Assembly (NCBI RefSeq): GCF_000454545.1
Contig: NZ_CM002139.1
Location: forward strand, 688,705 to 752,704
From: Xanthomonas cassavae CFBP 4642
GTDB taxonomy: Bacteria > Pseudomonadota > Gammaproteobacteria > Xanthomonadales > Xanthomonadaceae
Length of the DNA: 64,000 nucleotides
Direction: 5' to 3'
Each line of letters opens with the position of its first letter. The stretch's first letter is position 1. The translations under genes were made by a program, and so were the position numbers. Shown one piece after another: positions 18,837 to 31,042 of the stretch. The notes under the pieces are model-generated. The model had not been told where the DNA came from. It saw only the letters and a list, made by a program, of their open reading frames with translations, and did no database searches.

Positions 18837-19519
18837 GGCATTCTCCGGCAAGTCGGCGCGCCGCCAGATGCGGACACGGTGTGGATGATACCCGGGCCGT
18901 GATGGTGACTGCGGAAGGGCCCAGGTCTTACCGCGGAAGTGCATCTGCAGGCGCGGCGATGTGCTGCCGGCAGCGGACTGTACGCCGGCGGACCACGAGG
19001 CAGTGGGCGCTTGCCGCTGGTGTGCAAGGCTGCGATCGCAGACCACAGACCACAGACCTCGGTGACTGCACTGTCGAGTAGTAGCAACCGCACGCACGTA
19101 TCGCCGTGTTATTGGCTGGCAGCCGCAGTGCGTTGCGATCAGGCGACGCTATCGGTATCGCGACCAACCGTTCTGGTATGTCTTTGCGACAGCGCCAGGA
19201 CTGGCGGTCGTTGCTCATCGCAGCGATGGACGTCGCCTACCACGGCGTGAAGTCGATCGCGCGTCCGAACGCGTGGTCGCCCAAGCGAAGCCCAATCTCG
19301 TCACGTCCGATAAGCGCACAGCACTGCGGTGATCCGGCTTGAACAGTGCCTGCGATCGGCCTAGCGTGCGTGCAGTTGCGGTGCGATGGCGAGTTCCGGG
19401 CGACGCGAACATCGCTTTCTCCCGCTCGCCGTCATTGCAGTGCCGCGCAAGTTGCTGTCGATGCACGACCACCCGCACCCCGCTCTGCAAGAACATTCCC
19501 TTCTCCACAGGACACCCCG
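18837..19519. other. 683-base stretch without a supportable gene
   Basis: Only short chance-like frames are present on either strand. The right end should hold the promoter of the transporter gene. Confidence 0.55.
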
Positions 19520-20824
19520 ATGCTCCAAAGCGCTTCAACACCTGCGTCCTTCGTGCTGGAGCGCATGACGCCTTTTCAGTGGCGGGCAGTGGCGATCTGC
19601 GTGCTGCTGACAATGCTCGACGGTTTCGACGTGATGGCGATGGCGTTCACCGCGCCGCATGTGTCGGCGGATTGGCAGTTGTCGGGAAAGTCGTTGGGGA
19701 TGTTGTTCAGTGCCGGGCTGGTGGGCATGGCAGTGGGGTCGTTGGTACTGGCGCCGTTGGCTGACCGCATCGGCCGCCGTGCGCTGACGCTGATTTGCCT
19801 GGCCATTCTCACCGTGGGTATGGGCGCCTCGGCGCTGGCCGGCAACGCCTGGCAACTGGGGGCGCTGCGGGCGTTCACCGGTATCGGGATCGGCGGCATA
19901 ATGGCGTGCGTGGCGGTGACGGCTGCCGAGTATTCGACCGCCCGCTGGCGCAGTACGGCCACGGTGCTGCAGGCAACCGGCTACCCGGTGGGCGCAACCG
20001 TGGGCGGGGCGATCGCGGCGCTGCTGTTGCAGCACTGGTCGTGGCCCTCGGTATTTCTGCTTGGCGCACTGGGCTCGTTGGCGTGCATGCCGCTGGTGCT
20101 TGCCTTTCTGCCGGAGTCGCTGGAGTTCCTGATAGCCCGCCGGCCGCCGAATGCACATGCGCGCTTCAACGCAGTGCTGGCGCGAATGGGGATGCCGGCC
20201 TCGCCGCAATTGCCGCCGCCGCCGGTACAGACGGCCGGGCAGGGCTATGCCGCGCTGTTCGTCGGCGCGGTGCGGCGGCAGTCGCTGCTGATCGCGCTGG
20301 CGTTCTTTCTGCTGATGTTCTCGTTCTACTTCGTACTCAGCTGGACGCCCAAGCTGCTGGTGACCGCAGGGCTGTCGGCCGCTCAGGGCGTGACCGGCGG
20401 GGTGCTGTTGAATCTGGGCGGTATCGCGGGCGGTACGCTGTTCAGTTGGCTGGCGCTGCGCGCGCGGCTGTCGCGGCTCACGGCCGGTGCGTTGATCCTG
20501 GTGGCGGTGGCGATGCTTGCGTTCGGGCTGAGCAGCGCGGTGCTGAGCTGGGCCTTCGTGACCGCCCTGTTGACCGGTGCGGCAATGACCGCCGCCATGG
20601 GAGGGCTGTATGCGATAGCGTCGGTGGTATTCCCGGCAGCCGTACGCTCTACCGGCATGGGCTGGGCGATCGGCGTGGGCCGCTTCGGCGCGATCCTGTC
20701 GCCCCTGTGTGCGGGGGTGGTGCTGGACGCCGGGTGGACGCCGGCCATGTTGTACCTGGCCTGCGACGTGCCGCTGCTGTTCGCTGCCGCCGCCGTGGTG
20801 GCGATGCGCTTGCCGGATCGCTGA
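19520..20824 (+). CDS. MFS aromatic acid:H+ symporter, PcaK-like
   Basis: The product of 434 residues has 12 predicted membrane helices. It carries the AAHS-family signatures: LTMLDGFDVMAMAFTAP in helix 1 with the substrate-binding DGFD, LADRIGRR in the loop after helix 2, and FLPESLEFL in the central loop. Members import 4-hydroxybenzoate or protocatechuate. It is close to pobA and in the same region as the pca genes, which supports that role. The exact substrate cannot be read from sequence. Confidence 0.85.
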   Translation: MLQSASTPASFVLERMTPFQWRAVAICVLLTMLDGFDVMAMAFTAPHVSADWQLSGKSLGMLFSAGLVGMAVGSLVLAPLADRIGRRALTLICLAILTVGMGASALAGNAWQLGALRAFTGIGIGGIMACVAVTAAEYSTARWRSTATVLQATGYPVGATVGGAIAALLLQHWSWPSVFLLGALGSLACMPLVLAFLPESLEFLIARRPPNAHARFNAVLARMGMPASPQLPPPPVQTAGQGYAALFVGAVRRQSLLIALAFFLLMFSFYFVLSWTPKLLVTAGLSAAQGVTGGVLLNLGGIAGGTLFSWLALRARLSRLTAGALILVAVAMLAFGLSSAVLSWAFVTALLTGAAMTAAMGGLYAIASVVFPAAVRSTGMGWAIGVGRFGAILSPLCAGVVLDAGWTPAMLYLACDVPLLFAAAAVVAMRLPDR

Positions 20825-20925
20825 ACCGCTCAGCCGGCCGTGCTCGACCGTGTGAATCGGCCTGTCCAGCACGGATCGGCGGACCAAAGAAATCGTGCCG
20901 CCTGCCGATACCTCCGAGGACCGCC

Positions 20926-22209
20926 ATGCCCATGGCGGACTCTTCCGCAGACATCGTGCACACCAGCGCCGGCATGCTCAGAACCATCGACTCCGACCAA
21001 CTTCGCCCCGGCATGTATGTCTACAAGCTGCTGGGCGCATGGGTGCACCATCCGTTCTGGAAAACCTCGTTCCTGGTCGATTCGCAGGACGTGGACAAGA
21101 TCCATGGAAGCCGGATCGAGCAATTGGTGATCGACACCGCGCGCGGGCTGGATGTGGATGCGAGCATGCCGGAGACCGAGGCGGCCGATGTCACGCCTCC
21201 GGCACCGGAACCGCCAGCGCCAGCGCCAGCGTCCACCATGCGCACGGTGCGCACCAACAGCGTCGCCGCGCAGATCGGCATCGAGGCCGAGGTGGTGCGG
21301 GCACGGCGCATTTTCGAAGACGGGCGCGACACCGTGGAGGAGATGTTTCGCGACGTACGGCTCGGCCGTACCGTCGATACCGAGGCGGCCATGCCGCTGG
21401 TGGAAGCCATCAACGATTCGGTGCTGCGTCACCCGCAGGCCCTGATCAGCGTGGCGCGGCTCAAGACCGCCGACGACTACACCTATCTGCACTCGATGGC
21501 CGTGGCCGGGCTGATGAGCGGGCTTGCCCGCCAGCTCGGCCTGCCCGATGCGCAGGTGGTGGAAGCGGCGATGGGCGGGCTGCTGCACGACATGGGCAAG
21601 GCGGTGACGCCGCTGGACATCCTCAACAAGCCGAGCCGGCTCACCAACGAAGAAATGGAGGTCATGCGCCAGCATCCGCTGGATGGCCATCGCCTGCTGG
21701 TGGCCGGCGGCGTGCAGAACGCGGTGGTGCTGGAAATCGCCCTGCATCATCACGAAAAGATGGATGGCAGCGGTTATCCGAACCGCTTGGTCGGCGAAGA
21801 GATCTCGCTGATGTCGCGGATGGGCGCGGTCTGCGATGTCTACGACGCCATCAGTTCCGACCGCCCCTACAAGCGCGGCTGGGATCCTGCCGAATCGCTC
21901 AAGCAGATGGCCTCGTGGAAAGGCCACTTCGACCCGGTGATCTTCCAGGCGTTCGTGCGCCGACTGGGGATCTATCCGGTCGGTTCGCTGGTGCGGCTGG
22001 AATCGCAGAAGCTGGCCGTGGTGATCGAACAGACCCCGGACGCGTTGCTCAAACCGAAGGTGCGGGCGTTCTACTCGGCCAGGCTGCGCAGCCATGTGCT
22101 GGTGCAGGACATCGACCTGTCGCGCCCCGACTGCCAGGACCGGATCGAAAAGATGGAAACTCCGAGCGACTGGGGCTTTCGCGATCTCGAGAAACTCTGG
22201 CTGCCCTGA
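20926..22209 (+). CDS. HD-GYP cyclic-di-GMP phosphodiesterase
   Basis: The product of 427 residues has an N-terminal DUF3391 domain (about residues 10-130, LRPGMYVYKLLGAWVHHPF) and then an HD-GYP domain with LLHDMGK (about 222), HHHEKMDGSGYPNRL (about 275-290) and DVYDAISSDRPYK. HD-GYP proteins cleave cyclic di-GMP. In Xanthomonas such proteins link signalling to virulence. The ATG at 20926 follows GAGGA. It has no sensor or receiver domain. Confidence 0.92.
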   Translation: MPMADSSADIVHTSAGMLRTIDSDQLRPGMYVYKLLGAWVHHPFWKTSFLVDSQDVDKIHGSRIEQLVIDTARGLDVDASMPETEAADVTPPAPEPPAPAPASTMRTVRTNSVAAQIGIEAEVVRARRIFEDGRDTVEEMFRDVRLGRTVDTEAAMPLVEAINDSVLRHPQALISVARLKTADDYTYLHSMAVAGLMSGLARQLGLPDAQVVEAAMGGLLHDMGKAVTPLDILNKPSRLTNEEMEVMRQHPLDGHRLLVAGGVQNAVVLEIALHHHEKMDGSGYPNRLVGEEISLMSRMGAVCDVYDAISSDRPYKRGWDPAESLKQMASWKGHFDPVIFQAFVRRLGIYPVGSLVRLESQKLAVVIEQTPDALLKPKVRAFYSARLRSHVLVQDIDLSRPDCQDRIEKMETPSDWGFRDLEKLWLP

Positions 22210-22435
22210 TCTGGCCGTGCCCCGCCGCGGGTAGTCCTGCATGCCCGTCCGGTGTGTGGCGCGTGCCCGGCTGCGCGTCCTTGCTGATCGGCATGCCGCC
22301 GACGGTTGATCCCGGCCACGCCCCGCGGCCGATCACACCGAACCGCCTGGCCCCATGCGGCCTGCTGATCGCCGTCTGGACCCAGATCCAGCACCACCTA
22401 GCGGACGCGACCATGCTGCGCTGCAGCTTGGCAAT
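22210..22435. other. gap upstream of the operator-like palindrome
   Basis: No gene is seen between the HD-GYP stop and the palindrome at 22436. Confidence 0.5.
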
Positions 22436-22456
22436 ATAGTTATGTTAAATAACTAT
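22436..22456. promoter_or_regulatory. MarR-type operator palindrome
   Basis: Perfect 8-base arms ATAGTTAT (22436-22443) and ATAACTAT (22449-22456) with a 5-base spacer stand out as AT-rich in GC-rich surroundings. Size and composition fit a MarR dimer site. It lies 248 bases upstream of the MarR gene, farther than usual, so the mRNA leader may be long or the gene start earlier. Confidence 0.65.
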
Positions 22457-22703
22457 TCCGGAACGCAATCACTTGCCGACCGGAACCATGTCTACTCCGC
22501 GACTGGATCAGCGCGGTCCCTCGCATGCTGCAGCGCTGCTATACCGCTGCCGGGCACGCGACTCCGGCACGTAACGGCGGCCTGCACGTCCACATCGATG
22601 GGCCTGGCCGCGTCTACAATGCGGTGCACGTCGGGGATCGGCGTTGCGGATGGAGCGCACGGCGCGTACCAGTCCGCCCGCTGCCTTCGTCGCGAGAACC
22701 GTC

Positions 22704-23180
22704 ATGCCCGCTACCGCCCCTGTTGCACCGTTGCCCGATCCCGTCACCGAGGTGGACCAGGCGCGCCTGCTGCGGCTGCTGGGGTATCGCATCACCCGCA
22801 CCGAGCTGCTGGTGCGGCGGATGTTCCAGGAGTGCGTGGCGGCCTTCGATCTGAAGCCGGTCGATTTCTCCTTGCTGATGCTGGTGGATGGCAACCCGGG
22901 GATCAATCAACGCCAGATCGGCGACGTGCTGCACGTGTCGCCGCCGAACCTGGCCATCGTGGTTGCACGGCTGGTCAAGCGCCGGCTGTTGCGGCAGGTG
23001 CGCGGGCGGCAGGACCGGCGCATGCAGCATCTGTCGCTGACGCCGGCCGGCATCACCCTGCCGACCGAAGCCGAAGCCGAGGTGTTGCGCATGGAGCGGC
23101 AGCTCAGTGCAGTGCTCGGCACCAGCGAGGCGCCGCTGCTGCGCGCGCTCGATCGCCTGGATCGTCTGGACACGCTGTAG
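22704..23180 (+). CDS. MarR-family transcriptional regulator
   Basis: The product of 158 residues contains a MarR winged helix: GINQRQIGDVLHVSPPNLAIVVARLVKRRLLRQVRGRQDRRMQ as recognition helix and wing (about residues 73-114). It precedes an outer-membrane channel, an SDR dehydrogenase and an aldehyde dehydrogenase, an order that matches what I recall of the X. citri molRKAB monolignol operon, so it may be MolR. Its start is uncertain: an ATG at 22650 in the same frame is possible. It likely responds to an aromatic ligand. Confidence 0.82.
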   Translation: MPATAPVAPLPDPVTEVDQARLLRLLGYRITRTELLVRRMFQECVAAFDLKPVDFSLLMLVDGNPGINQRQIGDVLHVSPPNLAIVVARLVKRRLLRQVRGRQDRRMQHLSLTPAGITLPTEAEAEVLRMERQLSAVLGTSEAPLLRALDRLDRLDTL

Positions 23181-23189
23181 GCCGCGCCT

Positions 23190-23207
23190 GCCGGCTACGT
23201 AGCCGGC
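23190..23207. terminator. perfect palindrome after the MarR gene
   Basis: The 18-base self-complementary GCCGGCTACGTAGCCGGC lies 9 bases after the stop. It has no T-run, so it may be a weak terminator or mRNA end hairpin. Confidence 0.35.
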
Positions 23208-23317
23208 GCCGTTTGTCCACTTCATATTGCAACTGCACGTGCTGTGCGTAGCGCGGGGATTGCCCCTGCCTGACGCCTGCCCTGTGGCAGGCCCGCTGTT
23301 CCCTCCCAACGCTGGAG

Positions 23318-23963
23318 ATGTCCGCAGTGAGTCGATCCTCGGAGATGCGCTGGGCAGGTGGTGCAAGAGCGTCGTGGCAGGTCCGCGCAACGTTTGGGGC
23401 GGCGGCAATGCTTGCCACCGGCGCAGCGCTCGCACAGGGCGTGCCGCAGAGTGCGGCGCTCACCAGTGGGCTCAATACCGGCGGGACGAGCTTTCTGGAT
23501 GTTTCACCCGCACCACGCCCGGCTGGGCCGTGGCGACCTATCTGCGCCAGACTTCGCTGGATGCGATCAAGGACGCGCGTGGCAACGATGTCCCGGTGTT
23601 CGATGACCCGCGTATCGATTCCACCCTGCTGCCGACCCAGGTTGCCTACGTCACGCCGTACACGCTGTTCGCTGGGGCGCTGGGCATCAATACGCTCGTG
23701 CCGTTGATCAATCTGGACGCGACCTTCGGGCGCAACAGCATCGCCACCCTGCGCGACAACGGCGCGGGCGTCGGCGATCTGACCTTCGGGCCGTATCTGC
23801 AGATGCTGCCGGTGATGCGTGACGGGCGGCCGGTGTTTTCGCAGCGTTTCGAAGTCGACGCCGTTGCACCGATCGGCGAGTTCGACCGCGAATCGCGATC
23901 TCAACCAGGGCGCCGGCGATTGGTCGCTGGTGCCGAACTATGCGTTTACTTCGGAGGGTGGCA
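23318..23963 (+). pseudogene. outer-membrane channel, phenol meta-degradation family, truncated and frameshifted
   Basis: Reading frames join to give a signal peptide (TFGAAAMLATGAALAQG), then TSFLDV|FTRTTPGWAVATYLRQTS, RGNDVPVFDDPRIDSTLLPTQ, GINTLVPLINLDATFG, GEFDR|NRDLNQGAGDWSLVPNYAFT. The first bar is a lost T in a T-run near 23500 and the second an extra G near 23893. The C-terminal half normal for this family is missing, because the next gene starts right after NYAFT. It may correspond to molK of X. citri. The start may be ATG 23318 or GTG 23330, which has a better GGAG spacing. It cannot form a full barrel. Confidence 0.75.
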
Positions 23964-24732
23964 ATGAATTTGCAGAACAAGACGATCGTGGTGACCGGTG
24001 TGGCGTCGGGCATCGGCGCAGAGGTCGCACGGCTGGCGCGGTTTCATGGCGCCACGGTGATCGGGGTGGATCGCACGCCGGTCCAGATGACCCTGCACGG
24101 CTTTCATCAGGCCGACCTGGGCGACCCCGAGTCCATCCACGCGCTGGTCAGCGCCTTGCCGGAGCGTATCGATGCGCTGGCCAACGTGGCCGGCGTGCCC
24201 GGCACCGTGCCGCTGGATGTGGTGGCACGCGTCAATTACCTGGGCCTGCGCCATCTGAGCCAGGCGCTGCTGCCGCACATCGTCCCGGGCGGTGGCATCA
24301 TCAATGTCGCCTCGATCCTTGGCGCAGAGTGGCCGCAGCGGCTGGAGCTGCACAAGCAGCTGGCCGCCGCCGGCAGTTTCGAGGCCGGCGCTGCCTGGCT
24401 GGCCGCGTATCCGGTGGCCCACGACACCTGCTACCAGTACTTCAAGGAAGCCTTGATCGTGTGGACGTTGCTGCAATCGCGCCCCTGGTTTGCCGAACGC
24501 GGCATCCGCGTCAACAACGTCTCTCCTGGACCAGTGTTCACCCCGATCCTGGGCGACTTCGCCGCGATGCTGGGCGAGGAACGCGTCAAGGAAGATGCCA
24601 AGCGCATGACCCGCCCGGCGTACGCCGACGAGGTGGCCGAGGCCATCGTGTTCCTGGCATCGGATGCCGCGCGCTGGATCAAATGGCATCACCCTGCCGG
24701 TCGGTGGCGGGCTGGCATCCACCACGCTGTAG
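23964..24732 (+). pseudogene. short-chain aryl-alcohol dehydrogenase, frameshifted at its C-terminus
   Basis: The frame has the SDR cofactor motif (VVTGVASGIGAE, about residues 9-20), INVASILGAEW and the catalytic YQYFK. It resembles coniferyl-alcohol dehydrogenases (CalA type). Near 24682 an extra A in AAA shifts the frame: read without it, the end is RWINGITLPVGGGLASTTL and the stop falls at 24730-24732. As written, the frame runs on to 24767 with an unrelated tail. The ribosome site GGAGGG is intact. The SDR C-terminus completes the cofactor and substrate pocket, so activity is doubtful. It may be molA. Confidence 0.75.
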
Positions 24733-24781
24733 TTCCTCCCACCCGTCACTCCCCCCAATGTTTGTAGCAGGAGACTGGACC

Positions 24782-26262
24782 ATGAATGCTCTTCCCAGCG
24801 CAGCGGTCGCTGCGACCGATACGCCCGCGTGGCACGGCTGCATTTTCAATGGCGAGTGGGTGCACGGCCACGGCGGCAGCCTGCCGATCCATGAGCCGGC
24901 GACCGGTGGCTTGCTGCACGAGGTCAGCAAGGCCGATCTGGACGATGTGGCAGCTGCCGTAGCGCAGGCCAAGCAGGCGCAGCGCGCCTGGGCCGCCACG
25001 CCGCCGCGCGAGCGCGCCGCGATCTTCCATCGCGCCGCCCAGGTCATGCAGACACGCAGTGCCGACGCTGCGCTGCTGATCGCACGCGAAACCGGTGGCA
25101 TCCTGCCAAGGCCCAGCACGAAGTGGATGAAGCGGTGGTGTTCTACCAACAGGCCGCCGGGTTGCCGCTGCAGGCGGTGGGCCAGGTGCTGCCAACCGCC
25201 GCCGGCCAACTCAGCCTTGCCCGGCATCTGCCGCTGGGCGTGGTAGCGGTGATCTCGCCGTTCAATTTCCCGCTGATCCTGTCGCTGCGCTCGGTGGCGC
25301 CGGCGCTGGCCATGGGCAACGCCGTGATCCTCAAACCCGACCCGCGCACGCCGTACACCGGTGGAGTGATCATCGCGCAGGTGCTGGAAGAAGCCGGCCT
25401 GCCCAAGGGCTTGCTGCATGTGCTGCACGGCGATGCACAGATCGGCCAGGCGCTGGTGGAAGCACCGGATATCCCGATGATCGCCTTTACCGGCTCCACT
25501 GCGGCTGGTCGCCGTATTGGCGAAATTGCCGGGCGACACCTGAAAAAGGTGGCCTTGGAACTGGGCGGAAACAATGCGGTGATCGTACTCGACGATGCGG
25601 ACCTGGACCGCGCCGCCTCGGCGATTGCCTTCGGTGCATACCTGCACCAGGGACAGATCTGCATGGCCACCGGACGGGTGTTGGTCCAACGCAGTGTGGC
25701 CGATGCGTTGACCCAGCGGTTGGCGGAAAAAGCACGGCATCTGCCGGTGGGCGACCCGGTCAGCGGCGCCGTGGCACTGGGCCCCATCATCGACCAGCGC
25801 CAGCTGCAACGGGTGATCGACATCGTCACCGACAGTGTGGCCGCCGGCGCGGTCGTGGAAGCCGGCGCAACCAACGAGGGGCTGTTCTATGCGGCCACCG
25901 TGCTGTCGAACGTGCGCCCGGGCATGCGCGCGTTCGACGAAGAAGCGTTCGGGCCGGTGATCAACATCAGCGTGTTCGATACCGATGAAGAAGCCGCCGA
26001 GATGGCCAATCATGGCGAGTACGGTCTGGTTGCCGGCATCCTGTCCGCGTCGGTGTCGCGGGCGATGGCGCTCGGCGAGCGCCTGCACACCGGCCTGCTG
26101 CACATCAACGACCAGACCGTGGCCGATGAAGTGATCAACCCGTTCGGCGGCACGGGCGCATCCGGCAATGGCACCAGCGTTGGTGGTCCAGCCGACTGGG
26201 AGCAGTACACGCACTGGCAGTGGCTGACGATCAAGAACGAGGTACCGCAGTACCCGTTCTGA
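24782..26262 (+). pseudogene. aryl (benz)aldehyde dehydrogenase, frameshifted
   Basis: The ATG at 24782 follows AGGAG. The first frame reads MNALPSAAVAATDT to ARETGGILP. It breaks near 25108, where CTGCCAAG should be CTGCCCAAG. The second frame goes on KAQHEVDEAVVFYQQAAGLP to the normal end NEVPQYPF. The repaired protein has 493 residues. ALDH signatures are seen: GVVAVISPFNFP, the catalytic-Glu segment ALELGGNN and the catalytic Cys in GQICMATGR. It would oxidise aromatic aldehydes to acids feeding PobA and VanAB. It may be molB. Confidence 0.8.
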
Positions 26263-26381
26263 GCGCCTGTACGCGTCTGCGTGGCTGGCCGGCTCGGCGC
26301 AGTGCTGCGTCGGCCTGGCGGCATCGCCGGGCAGACGCTTCCGTGCTCGCCGCTTTCAGATGTAGCGGCACCACCACGGCC

Positions 26382-27278
26382 TCACTGGTCAGTGCGAAAG
26401 CGCGTAGGCGAGCACCCCGCATGCCGCGCGAAGTAGCGGCTGAAATAGGCGGCATCGGAAAATCCAAGCGTGGCGGCGATCTTCTGCACGCGCAGGCTGG
26501 TGTAGCGCAGGCTGCGGCGGGCCTCGAGCATGATCCGGCGTTGCAGCAGGTCCAGCGCCGACGCATTGACCAAGCGTCGGCACAGTGCGTTGAGATGGCC
26601 CGGGGTCAGGCCCAATTGGTCGGCATAGCGGGAGATCGGCCAGTGCGCACGATAGTGCTGGTCGATCAATGCCTGGTAGGCGCGCAGGTGGCGCAGGGCA
26701 GGGTCTGCCTGCGGGCTGGCGTCCGCTGCATCGTGCAGGCCTTGCAAGGCCGTGCGAGCGGTCCAGATCACCAATTGCGTTGCAGCAGCCTGCAGTGCGG
26801 CAGCGTGTCCCACACGCCGATGCACGTGATCAGTGGCAATGCTGTCGAACAGCAGGTCGAGCAGTGTCCGCGAGGCGTTGGCCTGCAGCACCGCCGGTCG
26901 TGCCAGACCTGGCTGCAGCACGGGTGCCGCGTCCAGCGCGCTGCGCACCAGCGGCATGCACAAGGTGATGATGTGGCCGCGTACCCGCGGGTCGAATGCG
27001 AACCCATGCACGCACAGCGGTGGCAGCCACACCAGGGTGGCGCCACGCAGGCGCTGGGTGCGTCCATCCAGTTGCAGTGTCGCCGGCCCGCGCTGCACGT
27101 ACAGCAGTTGCGCCAGGTCTTCATGCCGATGCGGGTCGATGTGCCAGTCGTGCAGCCGGCTGCGCGCGGCAATCGATTCCCAATGCAGCAGCTCCGGTGC
27201 ATCGGCGTGCTGCTCGCCGTACAGGCCGAACGCGGGACCGGCAGTGGTTGCAGTGAGTTGGCGTGCGCGTGTGGGCAT
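26382..27278 (-). CDS. pobR: AraC-family regulator of 4-hydroxybenzoate catabolism
   Basis: The product of 298 residues has an N-terminal cupin-type sensor (DPHRHEDLAQLLYVQRGPATLQLDGR, about residues 45-75) and a C-terminal AraC double helix-turn-helix (YADQLGLTPGHLNALCRRLVN and VQKIAATLGFSDAAYFSRYFARHAG). It diverges from pobA, the arrangement known in Xanthomonas campestris, where an AraC-type PobR activates pobA with 4-hydroxybenzoate. The ATG at 27276-27278 is preferred to a TTG five codons upstream. Confidence 0.9.
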   Translation of the reverse strand: MPTRARQLTATTAGPAFGLYGEQHADAPELLHWESIAARSRLHDWHIDPHRHEDLAQLLYVQRGPATLQLDGRTQRLRGATLVWLPPLCVHGFAFDPRVRGHIITLCMPLVRSALDAAPVLQPGLARPAVLQANASRTLLDLLFDSIATDHVHRRVGHAAALQAAATQLVIWTARTALQGLHDAADASPQADPALRHLRAYQALIDQHYRAHWPISRYADQLGLTPGHLNALCRRLVNASALDLLQRRIMLEARRSLRYTSLRVQKIAATLGFSDAAYFSRYFARHAGCSPTRFRTDQ

Positions 27279-27313
27279 CGTCGAAAAGTCCAAGCACTGC
27301 GCGCAATCATCCC

Positions 27314-28562
<1,249 letters not shown>

Positions 28563-28774
28563 CGACGCGCTGCGTAGGGTAATCATTTGATCACCTGGAA
28601 TTTTCGAAGTGCCCAAGTACACTTTCGGGTGGCTAGCGCACCCGCGGACGTGCTGGGTAGGGTTGTCCCGACGCGTGGCAGTGTGCGCAAGCAAGGACGC
28701 GTCATTCCCCCAATCGCGGTGCCGTACGCCGATCCCCTGCGAGTGCACGGACCGCTTCATCTCTGGAGTGACTC

Positions 28775-29284
28775 ATGAAGAAATTAGTCTCCCGCGCCCT
28801 GGTCTTGATCATGCTGCTCGCGCCGGTGGCGGCGTTTGCGCAGACCGCGGTGACCGCCAACTCCAACCACGAGAAGTTGCTGATCGGCTCCAACTGGTAT
28901 GAGACCGCCAACAAGCGCCTGGTCTACGACTTCTGGCGCATCGTGTTCGAGGCAGGCCAGGTGCAATACGCGCCGATGTACATGGACAAGAACTACATCC
29001 AGCACAACCCGAATGTGGCCAATGGGCGCGATGCCTTCATTGCTTTCCTGACGGCCTTCGTGCCGCCGACCAAGGTGCAGCCGCGGGTGCAACTGCCGTT
29101 GGTGGCGATCACCGCCGATCATGACCTGGTCACGCTGGTGTCGGTGCGCACGCTGCCGGACCCGCGTAACCCCGGCAAGACCTACACCACCACCTGGTTC
29201 GACATGTTCCGCATCGAGAATGGCCTGATCAAGGAACACTGGGATCCGGACACCATCGCCGGCCGGGCAAGCACTGGCGGCTAG
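28775..29284 (+). CDS. exported SnoaL-like (NTF2-fold) protein
   Basis: The product of 169 residues begins with a signal peptide (MKKLVSRALVLIMLLAPVAAFAQ). A compact NTF2/SnoaL-like domain follows: MYMDKNYIQHNPNVANGRDAFIAFL and TTTWFDMFRIENGLIKEHWDPD are typical. Such domains bind small hydrophobic molecules, some as isomerases or cyclases. The true substrate is unknown. It stands alone. Confidence 0.82.
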   Translation: MKKLVSRALVLIMLLAPVAAFAQTAVTANSNHEKLLIGSNWYETANKRLVYDFWRIVFEAGQVQYAPMYMDKNYIQHNPNVANGRDAFIAFLTAFVPPTKVQPRVQLPLVAITADHDLVTLVSVRTLPDPRNPGKTYTTTWFDMFRIENGLIKEHWDPDTIAGRASTGG

Positions 29285-29410
29285 TAAGTGCCTGAAACGG
29301 CGCTGGCCTGCGTCACCGCAGGCCAGCGTCATGCGCGTGATGGCGGCGCAGCTGCCGCGCCAGATCGCGCAAGATGAGACGTTCATTGCACGCCTTGCGG
29401 CCAGAGCGGG

Positions 29411-31042
<1,632 letters not shown>

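Noticed and set aside
28603..28628. Possible HrpX PIP box (TTCGA ... TTCGG) upstream of the SnoaL-like gene
   Set aside because: The spacing is 16 rather than 15 bases and the first half ends in A, so it does not fit TTCGB-N15-TTCGB.
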